The notes: generated by a model from the letters alone, not told the origin. Shown: positions 1-7,722, counted from the first letter of the stretch. The stretch is DNA of 8,177 nt from an uncultured Mycoplasmatota bacterium (GCA_948469295.1 CAOKLK010000021.1:1-8177); one strand, 5' to 3'. Numbers and translations are program-made.

Positions 1-334
1 TTATATCACTTTCAATTTCGAACAGTCCTCCTGGATCTTCCGTAAATTTGTTGATATCTTGAATACTTGTGATTTTATGTTTTAACGTTTCTACTTGAAT
101 ATTATTACTAATAATCATGCTATTTACTCCACCAATTAGACTAATGTCATTTCGTCCCCCAAAATTTAATTGAAGTTTATTGGCTGTAATATTTTCTAAA
201 ACACTGTATTCCGTTCTTAATGCTAATGCTCCAGCAGTGGTTTGAGTTTTTGGAATGTTTGTTCCTTCTAATATTAAATCTTTTACGTAAACATATCTAA
301 TTTTTTGGAAAATAGGGATCGTATTACCAATTAT
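1..334 (-). pseudogene. Frameshifted C-terminal continuation of the M26 protease (beta-helix tail), running off the window
   Basis: Directly after GNGHK the main frame hits TAA at 333-331. Rereading the last A of the Lys codon (position 334) opens the -1 frame, which has no stop for 111 codons down to the window edge. It begins IIGNTIPIF and continues RYVYVKDLILEGTNI. The joined text GNGHKIIGNTIPIF has the same length and pattern as GNGYKIYNLSKPLF in the upstream module, and the next 20 residues also align without gaps (VKDLILEG against IENLVLES). At positions 64-2 the tail starts a further module (IQDINKFTEDPGG then FEIESDI) resembling AEELVQKLDAEPYG then YVLDNDIDF at the end of the main frame. 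The simplest explanation is one missing A (AAAA to AAA), either a true mutation or a sequencing error. The segment has no start codon and RBS of its own that would make it a separate gene. Confidence 0.82.
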
Positions 335-3300
335 TTATGACCATTTCCATCTAATTTTCCCATAAATGTTTTGGTTACATTTCTGGTCATCTGGCTGAAA
401 TCAATATCATTATCTAGAACATAATATCCATAAGGTTCTGCATCCAATTTTTGTACTAATTCTTCTGCTGTTTTAATATGTTTTACCTCTATTGTTGTTC
501 CGAGTGGATCATCAATAAAATCATTGGTTACTCTTTTTAAATAATGATAATAAATTTTACGAAGATTTGTTCCAGCGGTAATGTTTCGATTTCCAGTTGT
601 GGCATCGCTTCGTAGGGCATTTACAAATTGTTCAATCATTAAATCAATATTTACATATTTATTATCTTTTTTACTTTCAATTTCCGCATATCGACTCATG
701 CGATATTCTTTCCAATTCATGGCGGTTCCTGTTTTTGCTAGGGTTATTTTTTGAATGGCATCTAAGTCTGAACTACTTAATTTGCTTCCAAATATTACAT
801 AACCATCGACTCCTGCATAACCTAACATTTCAAACATATTTTTCTTATTTGAGAATGCATCGGCATATCCATTGTCATAGTGCCCCATATACCAACGAGT
901 TACCCATATTGATTCGTAACCATAATCGTTTGCTCCAATACTATTAATTGGTACAAGACCTCGTACACTAACTCCCCAAGCATTGTTTGGTCTTAACATA
1001 ATTCGATTATCATAAAGGGACTCTAATGTTGTTAAGTTCATAGTTGCTGCTTGTTCTTTCGTAATAGTACCCCATGTACTCCATCCAGCCGATGTATTCA
1101 TTCTTGTTGCAATTTTTGCTTGTTCTTCTGGAGTTAATTGAATGAATGCTTTTGCGGATACGTAATCTAGAAGTTCTAAAGCATCAAATTGACCTTTAAA
1201 ATAGTTTTCTAGCTTTTCTCTCGTATTGATTCTTTCTGGTGTTAAATTTTGGGTTGCCATACTTTCTTTTCCTAAGGTAAAGGCAAAATTGAAGTAATAT
1301 GGTCCGACATCATAACCACTAATATTATTGTTACTCCAAGTTTCATTTTGTTGAACATTTCCTTCTGTATATGTTTCTAGTTGTAATCTTGCCCCTTTTC
1401 TAAACAACATGATTTTATCGTAAAGGGCATGTTCAAATTCATGGGTCCAAGTATCGTAGTTTGTTAGTCCTGGTCTTGCAATAAACCATAAGAATCCTGC
1501 AGTATTACCAACTCCTGCTGCAGAACCGTATTGCCATGCTCCTACCGCTTCGTTAAAGTTTTTATGGAATGGTTCTGTAGTACTTCCTGCTCTATTTTGA
1601 GTAGTTATCGGTGTTGTTCCTATCGGAATATTTGTTCCTGGGAAATAAGACGTTTTGTACCCTGTAATCGTTTTTACCGTATCATAAACCATAATCGTAA
1701 AACTGTTCCAACTTTCTACATGGAAAGACCCAGCCATCGTATCAAATTGTCTTTTAATCAAAGCTGAATGATTCTTTACATGATTTCTTACAGTATTTTG
1801 TCCAGATGGTGTTGTTGGATCAGCAATATAGACTCTTTGTGCTCCAACTTGGAATTGTGCTGGTCCAGAGATAATATATCCTGCATATTTTGGTAATGTA
1901 GATAAAGGAAGGATAAAGTTAGGAAACCCTTTTAATCTATCCCATGCACGGTATTTTACTTCTGGATGATTTTCAACTGGTATTTCAGATAAAATTCCGA
2001 TGGAAGAGAAATGTTCTGTAAACCAATCATTGATATCTTCATATCCACCAATATTTCTTATTACTCCATCTAGATAATAGGTTAAAGCAGAACTTCCTGT
2101 ATATTTACTTAAGCTGTTTGCAAAGAATGTATGTGTTGCATTTGTCCCTAGATTTCCTGTTAATACTTCTTCAGTTAAATTGTCGATCGTCATAGAGTCT
2201 TTGTACATTTTTCCTTCAAATAATAATATATCTGATACTTTAGCTCCACCAATTTCAAAATGATACCATCTATGATAATAGTTATAAGCATATAAAATTT
2301 TATTTAATCTACCACTATCTATTAATTCTTGTTTAATTTTGTTATTTAATATTTCGTGATCTAAATTTAAAATGCTATTACCATCGTTTTGTAATAATTG
2401 AAGAGCTATTACTTCTGCTAATGGTTTCATCATTTCATTGAAGTGGTCACGATATAGTCTACTATCTCCTGCAGTTGTTAATGGATCTAGAACGCTAGTA
2501 TAGTCTATATTATTAATGTAATTTTTAACAGTTTCTACAATTGCTGCATTTTCTTTGATGACATAATTGTTAAATGCATATTCTAAATCTAAATCTTCGA
2601 TTGTATAAATTGCTATACTTTGATTTAATTCTTTAAATGTTACGTTAAATTCTCTTACTGAGAAGTCTTCAAATACAACTTTAATTTTAGTTAAATTCAT
2701 ATTATTTTGTGAGTTTAGATAAGTAACTAATTTTCCATTACTATATGGCAGAATATGTTTCACTATTTTGGTATTTAAATCATGATTATTAGAAATTTTC
2801 AACCCATCTTCAATTAAGAATTTTGCGTCATAAAATGGCATTAATTTATTAATATTATGATATAAAATATCTTTTTCTTTTGTATAACCATTGATGTTTT
2901 TAATACGATTATAATCTGGAATATACAATTTGTTATTTTCTGGTTTTGTTTCTTCTTCGTTTGTTTCTTCATTATCTTTCATTGTTTTTAGTCTTGGAGG
3001 ATGTTCGTAAGAAACATTTGAAAGATCCCATATATTTTCATCAAATTGAGCATTGTTTTGGAAAAATTCTTTGTTAATTTCATCTTTTGAAATTTGTTTT
3101 ACTATGTTTCCAGATGCATTCGATGTTAATTCTGATTCGGTTAATTCATAATTGTTTGTAGATGTTTGATGAATCGTAGAACCATGTACATGATAAAAGT
3201 TTGTTCCAGTGGATAAACTGACATTATTTTTTAAAGTGGTTGAGTTGTTTAAAGCAAGTCCAACTATATCACCATTTAATCTTGCACTCACGTTATTTAT

Positions 3301-6300
3301 ATATTGGACTTTGGTAATACAATTTTCAACTGGAATCACTTCTGTTCCTTCTGAGGTTCCTAAAATTCCACTGATTCCATTACCATCTTTGTTTTGGGTT
3401 GATTTTATTTCTCCTTCTACATAACAGTTTTTAATAGTTCCACCCGTCATATTTCCAATAATTCCACCAACTCTGATATGTAATGATGTTGTGATTTGAA
3501 AATTGGTGACACTACATTGTTCGATAGTTGTAGATGTTGCTTCTCCAACTAATCCTCCAGTTCTATTTATTCCAGTGATCATTGTTAAATCTTTCACGTG
3601 AACGTTTCGAATTTGAGAATTTGTGGCAGTATTTGTTACGCTTCCTCTACTATTTACTCCTGATAATTTTGGACTTTCTAATACAAGATTTTCAATAGTA
3701 GCGGATTCTATGGATTCAAATAAGGGTTTTGATAAATTATAAATTTTGTATCCATTTCCATTTATTGTCCCCATAAATGTAGATGAAATTAATGTATTGG
3801 TGTTGGTTGTAATGATTGAAGCATCATAATCTTTTGTCAAGGTAAAGGTCCCTGTAGGATTTGCTTCTATATCCTTAATTAACCCTTCTAATGTAATATT
3901 TTGGGCAACACCATCTACCATGTCTCCAAATTCTATTTCCAATTTATCTTGTTTATTTTCTTCCGTATATTGAACTATATTATTGTAAGCTAATGATAAT
4001 TTTAATTTATTATTTTCAATTCTATAACCTGTAATTGTAGTGTAGAACGTTGGCATTTCTTTCATGTAAACTTTGGCAATGTAATTATTTAGATTGGTTA
4101 AATCACTTTCACTTAGATTTTTAACTTCAGTTACTCCATTTGATGTTTGTTTATAAATGGAAGTTCTAATGATATCTTTCATCTCAAATTTTCTAGCTCC
4201 CAGTGAAATTTCGCTTTCTAATAATATTACATCTTTAAATTCATTCGCATCTTCTTCTAATACATTCATATCTAGGTCGTAATCTGCAATTACTTTGATT
4301 ATGTAATTTTGATTTTCTTCTGGTTGAAAATTAATTGTGTTTAGATTTTTTTCTAATGCTTGTTCTTTTACTACTGTTCCATTGTTTAAAATTTGAACTT
4401 TCCCATTGGTAATAGTTTCTTCTTCGTCCATCACTTTGAATGTAGCAGATATTGTTGCATCCATATTTTCTTTATAACCAAATTCTTCCACAGTAGGTTT
4501 GTCTTTTAAAACAGTTACTTTAATTTCATTATTTTCGGTTAGAATGATTTCTTTGGAATTATTCAAAATTATTTTTTCAATCGTTGCTGTTTTTACTCCC
4601 GCAGTTCGATCATTTGTAATCGTTAAATAATAAGCATTGTCTTTTTTGGTTAATGGATATGTATTTCCATTAATGATAGCTGTTACTGGTTCAAAGTTGG
4701 TAGCATTTGTACTTTCAAAGCTTATTTGAATTGGTTCTGATTTTCCAAAATATTTTGTTTCTCCTTCTTGGTTGTAGGTTTTTATATTGCTAATATTCAG
4801 TTCATAATCTTTAATTAATTCAATTTCTTTTGTAGTTAAAATACTATCTACTATTCTATTTTCTTCTTCTGGCATATCTGGTAAGGCATTGTTATCTAGA
4901 TCATAGGTTGCTTTCACTTCTAATTTATATTTTCTAGATGGTTCTACTTGGAATGTTATTTCATTATGATCTTTATTAATATCTTTTTCCATGCTATTTC
5001 CATCTAATGTTAATATGGCTTTTCCACTTATGAAACTATTTTCATCATCTTTTAAATCAAATGTAATGGTTACTTCATTGGTGTCAATTAGATCTGTTTG
5101 TTTAAAGTTTGTAATGGATGGTTTATTTTTTAGTACTTCTACATTAGTGGTTTGTTCAGTAGTTGCAACGGTTCCATCGCTATAGGTGAATTTCGTAGTG
5201 GTAATTGGATATAATCCACTATTCTTACTAACATTTAATGTGACTTCATAATTTCCATTTTCTAATTTTACAGCAATACAATTGGTGTTATTAACAAGAA
5301 TTCTTGTAATATCTTCGGTTTTGTTTGTTTCTAATTCATAAGTTAGTTTTAATACTCCACCTTTTTCTATGTATTTTTGACTTGGAGTAATATTTTTAAT
5401 GGAAACTCTTGGATCTGCTTTGACAACTTCTTCAATTGCAAGTTCATCTTCTACCGCATTTTCTTCAGTTAAATTATAACTTATTAGTACTTTTACTTTA
5501 TATTGAGAAGTTATTTCTGTATTTAATAATTTAAATATTGTTCCATCTTCTTTGATTTCATCTTTATTGATTTTTGCTCGATCTAGCTCTTGATCATTTT
5601 GATCCATTAGGATAATATTTATTTCTTTTAAAGTGTTTTCTGGATCTTCTACATGGAACATTACTTTTAAACTATTTGTTTCTGTAAATTCTGTTGTTGA
5701 AAAATCTTTAATATTTGGCTTTCTTTTGTTTACATTTATTGTGATTGTATTATTTTCTGTTAATTCAAATTTTTTGCCGTTTGTTAAAGTAACTTCATCA
5801 ATTTGAATGGTATTGCTTCCTAAATTTTCCAATGGATCTAAGATGATAGCAAATTGATTTCCTTCTTGTGTTACTTCATATTCTTTGTCTCCAATTTTCA
5901 CAAAAGCTGGAACATGTTTTGTAGAATTGGTACTTTCAAAGATGATTTTTACTTGATCTTCTTTGTTAAATTCCGTGGTTTCTTGATCTTCTTTCAAAGT
6001 TTTTATGTTTGTAAATGTGAAAATGTAATCAATTAGTAATTGTAAATCTTTTTCGTAAGATTCTACTCCTTTGTAGCTTTCATTTTCTTCTTCATTACTT
6101 AAATTATAATTTAAGATAATATATGCTTTGTATTCTTGTTGTTCTTCTACTGAAATTTCGATTCTATTTTCTCCTTTGACAACATTTTCCTTTAACTCTG
6201 AATTTTGTTCCTCTTTATATATTTCTAAATATCCAGTATCCATACTATCGTTTGGATCAATTACATCAAATAGAAGGATTAATTTTGAATCATCTTTATT

Positions 6301-7710
6301 TTCTTCTACTCTATAATTTTGGATATATGGTTTATCTTTTAATATATCGATTTGAAATGTAGCATCTATTTTTATTTTTTTGTCATTATCTAATAGAACT
6401 TCTGTTATTTTGTATTCTTTCATACCAGCATCTGGTCCAACGTTTATGGTAAAAGTATAATCTGCTGTATTTGGAGACTTTTCTACATCATATTCTATTC
6501 CATTCATAGTGACTTTTTTTATGTTGGCACCGAAACTGATATCTCCATTAAATTTAATTATAATATCTTGATTTTTGTTTGGATGTAAATTTTCTGATTC
6601 TATATTTGTAATAACAACTTCATAGTCTAGGGTATCTTCTAATTTTTGAATTAAAAGGCTTAAATCTGTTACAGTTATTTTTCCATCGCTATTCATATCG
6701 GCATTTTCTAATTTGTCGTCTGCTAATTTTTTTAGATCAATTAAATGTAGTTCTAATAAACTGACATCTGCATAGTTTATTTGAGAATCTCCATTTAATT
6801 CTCCTTTTAGAGCAAAACTATATGCAAATACACAAGTTGTTCCGATAAATTCTGTTATGATTATTCCTAGTAACCACAAAGATATATTGATATTTTGTTT
6901 TTGGTCTTTATCTCGATGTTTTAAATATAATATGATGATGATAATTAATTGAATTAAGATGAATAAAAGAATCCATATATATACTTTATTTGTTTTTTTA
7001 ATTTTTTCTTCTTCTTTTGTTTCATCTTTCTCTGTTGGATTGGTAACTGGTGGTTTTTCTTCATTATTGTTGTTATTATCGTTTCCTATATCAGGATTAC
7101 TTGGATCAATTGGTAATATTTCTGTGGGATTATTATTTTCTGGATTACCAGGTTTTGTTGGATGATTGGTATTTGTTCCTTGATTTGGACTACCAGGAAT
7201 ATTTGGAGTGGATGGAATTACTTCTTGATCTTTAATAATGTTTAAAGATAATTCTGCATCTTTTAAATAAATGTCTTCTTTTCCCTCAGAAGTAGTCATC
7301 TCTTTCATTTGGATTGTAGTGGTCGTTGCTTCGATGTCATTTTTTACTTTTAAAGTAATTTTTACGACATTTTCTGCTACTAAGGTTCCTACTTTTCGAA
7401 TTGCCACAATTTCTCCATTTGCAGGATTGTATTTTAATTCTTCCCAATTATTTTGGCATTCAAAATTGCTTTCAACGATCTCTTCAAAAATATTTTTATC
7501 ATAAATAATAGCACCTTTGTAAGCATTCACGCCTTTTTTTATGTCATTAAAATTATCAAATGATAGTGAAACCTCCACTGTATCACCAGCTCTTAATTCT
7601 ATGGCGTTTGAAGTTAATTTTGTTTCTAATTGTGCTTGTGCACTTACTGGTTGCATAAAAACTATACTAAGTGCTAAAAACATCATAATGTTGATCACTA
7701 TTTTTTTCAT
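331..7710 (-). CDS. Giant cell-surface M26 (IgA1 protease/Zmp-like) zinc metallopeptidase with cohesin, dockerin and repeat stalk; C-terminus cut short by a frameshift
   Basis: A predicted exported zinc endopeptidase. Residues 1-24 form a signal peptide (MKK n-region, hydrophobic core, VSA cleavage site). Residues 28-158 are cohesin-like, 165-226 a Pro/Asn-rich linker, 243-263 and 276-297 membrane helices around a basic loop (KHRDKDQK), and 303-357 a type I dockerin. Four repeats of about 200 residues span 362-1173. A GLUG-like beta-helix spans about 1274-1575, followed by an acidic linker. The M26-type catalytic region spans about 1590-2405: RWY at 1814-1816, HEFEH at 2090-2094, ETYTEG from 2112 and a MFEMLGYAG segment at 2292-2300. 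A second beta-helix module starts near 2412 and is cut off at GNGHK (2455-2459). The ATG at 7710 is chosen because it heads the signal peptide and has GGGGA seven bases upstream. Streptococcal M26 enzymes are usually somewhat under or around 2000 residues, so this one is long. Substrate unknown; IgA1 cleavage cannot be assumed. M26 assignment is confident; the natural C-terminus probably lies beyond the stop. Confidence 0.9.
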   Translation of the reverse strand: MKKIVINIMMFLALSIVFMQPVSAQAQLETKLTSNAIELRAGDTVEVSLSFDNFNDIKKGVNAYKGAIIYDKNIFEEIVESNFECQNNWEELKYNPANGEIVAIRKVGTLVAENVVKITLKVKNDIEATTTTIQMKEMTTSEGKEDIYLKDAELSLNIIKDQEVIPSTPNIPGSPNQGTNTNHPTKPGNPENNNPTEILPIDPSNPDIGNDNNNNNEEKPPVTNPTEKDETKEEEKIKKTNKVYIWILLFILIQLIIIIILYLKHRDKDQKQNINISLWLLGIIITEFIGTTCVFAYSFALKGELNGDSQINYADVSLLELHLIDLKKLADDKLENADMNSDGKITVTDLSLLIQKLEDTLDYEVVITNIESENLHPNKNQDIIIKFNGDISFGANIKKVTMNGIEYDVEKSPNTADYTFTINVGPDAGMKEYKITEVLLDNDKKIKIDATFQIDILKDKPYIQNYRVEENKDDSKLILLFDVIDPNDSMDTGYLEIYKEEQNSELKENVVKGENRIEISVEEQQEYKAYIILNYNLSNEEENESYKGVESYEKDLQLLIDYIFTFTNIKTLKEDQETTEFNKEDQVKIIFESTNSTKHVPAFVKIGDKEYEVTQEGNQFAIILDPLENLGSNTIQIDEVTLTNGKKFELTENNTITINVNKRKPNIKDFSTTEFTETNSLKVMFHVEDPENTLKEINIILMDQNDQELDRAKINKDEIKEDGTIFKLLNTEITSQYKVKVLISYNLTEENAVEDELAIEEVVKADPRVSIKNITPSQKYIEKGGVLKLTYELETNKTEDITRILVNNTNCIAVKLENGNYEVTLNVSKNSGLYPITTTKFTYSDGTVATTEQTTNVEVLKNKPSITNFKQTDLIDTNEVTITFDLKDDENSFISGKAILTLDGNSMEKDINKDHNEITFQVEPSRKYKLEVKATYDLDNNALPDMPEEENRIVDSILTTKEIELIKDYELNISNIKTYNQEGETKYFGKSEPIQISFESTNATNFEPVTAIINGNTYPLTKKDNAYYLTITNDRTAGVKTATIEKIILNNSKEIILTENNEIKVTVLKDKPTVEEFGYKENMDATISATFKVMDEEETITNGKVQILNNGTVVKEQALEKNLNTINFQPEENQNYIIKVIADYDLDMNVLEEDANEFKDVILLESEISLGARKFEMKDIIRTSIYKQTSNGVTEVKNLSESDLTNLNNYIAKVYMKEMPTFYTTITGYRIENNKLKLSLAYNNIVQYTEENKQDKLEIEFGDMVDGVAQNITLEGLIKDIEANPTGTFTLTKDYDASIITTNTNTLISSTFMGTINGNGYKIYNLSKPLFESIESATIENLVLESPKLSGVNSRGSVTNTATNSQIRNVHVKDLTMITGINRTGGLVGEATSTTIEQCSVTNFQITTSLHIRVGGIIGNMTGGTIKNCYVEGEIKSTQNKDGNGISGILGTSEGTEVIPVENCITKVQYINNVSARLNGDIVGLALNNSTTLKNNVSLSTGTNFYHVHGSTIHQTSTNNYELTESELTSNASGNIVKQISKDEINKEFFQNNAQFDENIWDLSNVSYEHPPRLKTMKDNEETNEEETKPENNKLYIPDYNRIKNINGYTKEKDILYHNINKLMPFYDAKFLIEDGLKISNNHDLNTKIVKHILPYSNGKLVTYLNSQNNMNLTKIKVVFEDFSVREFNVTFKELNQSIAIYTIEDLDLEYAFNNYVIKENAAIVETVKNYINNIDYTSVLDPLTTAGDSRLYRDHFNEMMKPLAEVIALQLLQNDGNSILNLDHEILNNKIKQELIDSGRLNKILYAYNYYHRWYHFEIGGAKVSDILLFEGKMYKDSMTIDNLTEEVLTGNLGTNATHTFFANSLSKYTGSSALTYYLDGVIRNIGGYEDINDWFTEHFSSIGILSEIPVENHPEVKYRAWDRLKGFPNFILPLSTLPKYAGYIISGPAQFQVGAQRVYIADPTTPSGQNTVRNHVKNHSALIKRQFDTMAGSFHVESWNSFTIMVYDTVKTITGYKTSYFPGTNIPIGTTPITTQNRAGSTTEPFHKNFNEAVGAWQYGSAAGVGNTAGFLWFIARPGLTNYDTWTHEFEHALYDKIMLFRKGARLQLETYTEGNVQQNETWSNNNISGYDVGPYYFNFAFTLGKESMATQNLTPERINTREKLENYFKGQFDALELLDYVSAKAFIQLTPEEQAKIATRMNTSAGWSTWGTITKEQAATMNLTTLESLYDNRIMLRPNNAWGVSVRGLVPINSIGANDYGYESIWVTRWYMGHYDNGYADAFSNKKNMFEMLGYAGVDGYVIFGSKLSSSDLDAIQKITLAKTGTAMNWKEYRMSRYAEIESKKDNKYVNIDLMIEQFVNALRSDATTGNRNITAGTNLRKIYYHYLKRVTNDFIDDPLGTTIEVKHIKTAEELVQKLDAEPYGYYVLDNDIDFSQMTRNVTKTFMGKLDGNGHK
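341..369 (-). repeat. Dispersed 29-bp near-repeat, copy 1 (partner at 3752-3780)
   Basis: The bases encoding FMGKLDGNG near the C-terminal end match the bases encoding FMGTINGNG at 3752-3780 at 25 of 29 positions, in the same orientation. The two lie in equivalent turns of beta-helix modules on either side of the catalytic domain, so internal module duplication with retained sequence is the likely cause. The frameshift lies just downstream of this copy. Confidence 0.75.
496..2943 (-). other. Peptidase M26 catalytic region (residues about 1590-2405)
   Basis: The zinc site is HEFEH at residues 2090-2094 (1443-1429). H2090 and H2094 are the expected ligands and E2091 the general base. The proposed third ligand is E2112 (1377-1375), because ETYTEG there matches the ELYALG-type segment that carries the third ligand in streptococcal Zmp proteins. 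Further family-like segments are YHRWY (residues 1812-1816), GFLWF before DTWTHEFEH, and a helix with MFEMLGYAG (2292-2300) near the end. Domain limits are estimated from where the flanking beta-helix modules stop and restart. Confidence 0.85.
2986..3891 (-). other. GLUG-like beta-helix upstream of the protease domain (residues 1274-1575)
   Basis: The region opens with LEGLIKDIEANPTG, then FMGTINGNGYKI and the NLSKPLF turn, followed by short strand repeats: ATIENLVLE, SQIRNVHVKDL, TGGLVGEATSTTIEQCSV, GGIIGNMTGGTIKNCYV and GISGILGTSEG. The G-G-L-V-G and G-G-I-I-G turns and the T-I-x-N-C pattern are typical of GLUG-type right-handed beta-helices, which are common in bacterial surface proteins and precede the catalytic domain in streptococcal M26 proteases. 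It ends near HPPRLK and is joined to the catalytic domain by an acidic linker (NEETNEEE). Confidence 0.78.
3752..3780 (-). repeat. Dispersed 29-bp near-repeat, copy 2 (partner at 341-369)
   Basis: This copy encodes FMGTINGNG in the beta-helix upstream of the catalytic domain. It agrees with 341-369 at 25 of 29 positions, and the protein context stays alignable without gaps for about 30 residues downstream. It serves as the internal reference showing the frame that the C-terminal copy should have. Confidence 0.75.
4192..6627 (-). repeat. Four tandem ~200-residue stalk repeats (residues 362-1173)
   Basis: Units start at residues 362 (DYEVVITNI), 561 (DYIFTFTNI), 765 (ADPRVSIKNI) and 968 (DYELNISNI), giving lengths of about 199, 204, 203 and 206 residues. 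Their DNA extents are 6627-6031, 6030-5419, 5418-4810 and 4809-4192. Each unit has a first beta-rich half (several with FESTN and an NG.K or NN.K turn), a hinge of the type K-K-P (DKPYIQNY, RKPNIKDF, NKPSITNF, DKPTVEEF), a second beta-rich half, and an acidic end after YNLS, YNLT or YDLD. This looks like two Ig-like or fibronectin-like sandwiches per unit, a stalk holding the protease off the membrane. The units are diverged at the residue level. I do not assign a named family. Confidence 0.8.
6640..6804 (-). other. Type I dockerin domain of the M26 protein (residues 303-357)
   Basis: Two calcium-loop/helix repeats are visible. Loop 1 runs from E304 to D315 (ELNGDSQINYAD) with N306, D308, N312 and D315 in liganding positions; position 1 is Glu rather than the usual Asp. 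Loop 2 runs from D338 to D349 (DMNSDGKITVTD) and is canonical. Each loop is followed by a helix (VSLLELHLIDLKKL and LSLLIQKL). Dockerins normally bind cohesins to assemble extracellular complexes. The usual recognition positions 10 and 11 are Tyr-Ala in the first repeat and Val-Thr in the second. It lies just outside the second membrane helix. Confidence 0.9.
6820..6984 (-). other. Membrane hairpin of the M26 protein (residues 243-297)
   Basis: Two hydrophobic helices flank a short basic loop. The first is VYIWILLFILIQ followed by a run of Ile, ending LYLKHRDKDQK; the second is ISLWLLGIIITEFIGTTC. With the N-terminus exported, the positive-inside rule places the KHRDKDQK loop in the cytoplasm and both the cohesin and the dockerin outside. 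The second helix looks like a signal peptide: a basic segment, a hydrophobic core, then VFA (294-296) and SFA (298-300) as AxA-like signal peptidase sites just before the dockerin. No Met codon lies near it, and the TTG at residue 278 has no Shine-Dalgarno sequence, so a separate internal translation start is unlikely. Confidence 0.8.
7237..7629 (-). other. Cohesin-like domain of the M26 protein (residues 28-158)
   Basis: This mature N-terminal domain follows cohesin order: a first strand ending in AGDTVEVSLSF, a loop leading to KKGVNAYKGAIIYD, then IFEEI, a central NGEIVAIRKVG segment, a KITLKVKND strand and a final TTIQMKEMTTSEG with a closing strand. Cohesins bind dockerins outside the cell. 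Here it follows the signal peptide and precedes a linker (residues 165-226) rich in Pro, Asn and Thr, with five Asn in a row at 212-216, and a Lys/Glu-rich stretch that runs to the first membrane helix. It could instead be a related cohesin-fold adhesin domain that does not bind dockerin; a profile search would decide. Confidence 0.7.
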
Positions 7711-7717
7711 AATCTAA

Positions 7718-7722
7718 TCCCC
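7718..7722 (-). promoter_or_regulatory. Ribosome binding site of the M26 gene (GGGGA)
   Basis: The upstream strand reads TGTGGGGATTAGATT then ATG, so a purine-rich GGGGA lies 7 bases before the start. It is an imperfect Shine-Dalgarno sequence, but it is correctly spaced and is the only G cluster in the AT-rich leader. It supports the ATG at 7710 over the Met codons at residues 9, 10 and 19. Confidence 0.6.

Noticed and set aside
329..340. Programmed -1 ribosomal frameshifting at the end of the main frame
   Set aside because: The site reads T CAT AAA TAA; it does not fit an X XXY YYZ slippery heptamer, and no clear downstream stem is apparent. A one-base deletion is simpler.
6820..6900. Separate gene starting at the second hydrophobic helix (an independent dockerin-protease)
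   Set aside because: No ATG or GTG start lies near it, the only candidate (TTG at residue 278) has no Shine-Dalgarno sequence, and the frame is continuous with the cohesin part.
7058..7078. CRISPR or microsatellite array at the Asn-rich codon run
   Set aside because: The ATT/GTT pattern is just a run of Asn codons (residues 210-216) in the linker; there are no spaced repeats.
6985..7236. LPXTG sorting signal in the Pro/Asn-rich linker, as in streptococcal M26 proteases
   Set aside because: The linker contains only LPID and similar Pro segments; no LPxTG-like motif is present before the membrane helices.
597..7504. Several short open frames of 60-116 codons on the plus strand within this span (for example 597-947, 1531-1767, 7271-7504)
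   Set aside because: They lie antisense inside the continuous protease gene, have low-complexity translations without recognisable domains, and are expected shadows of an AT-rich long gene.
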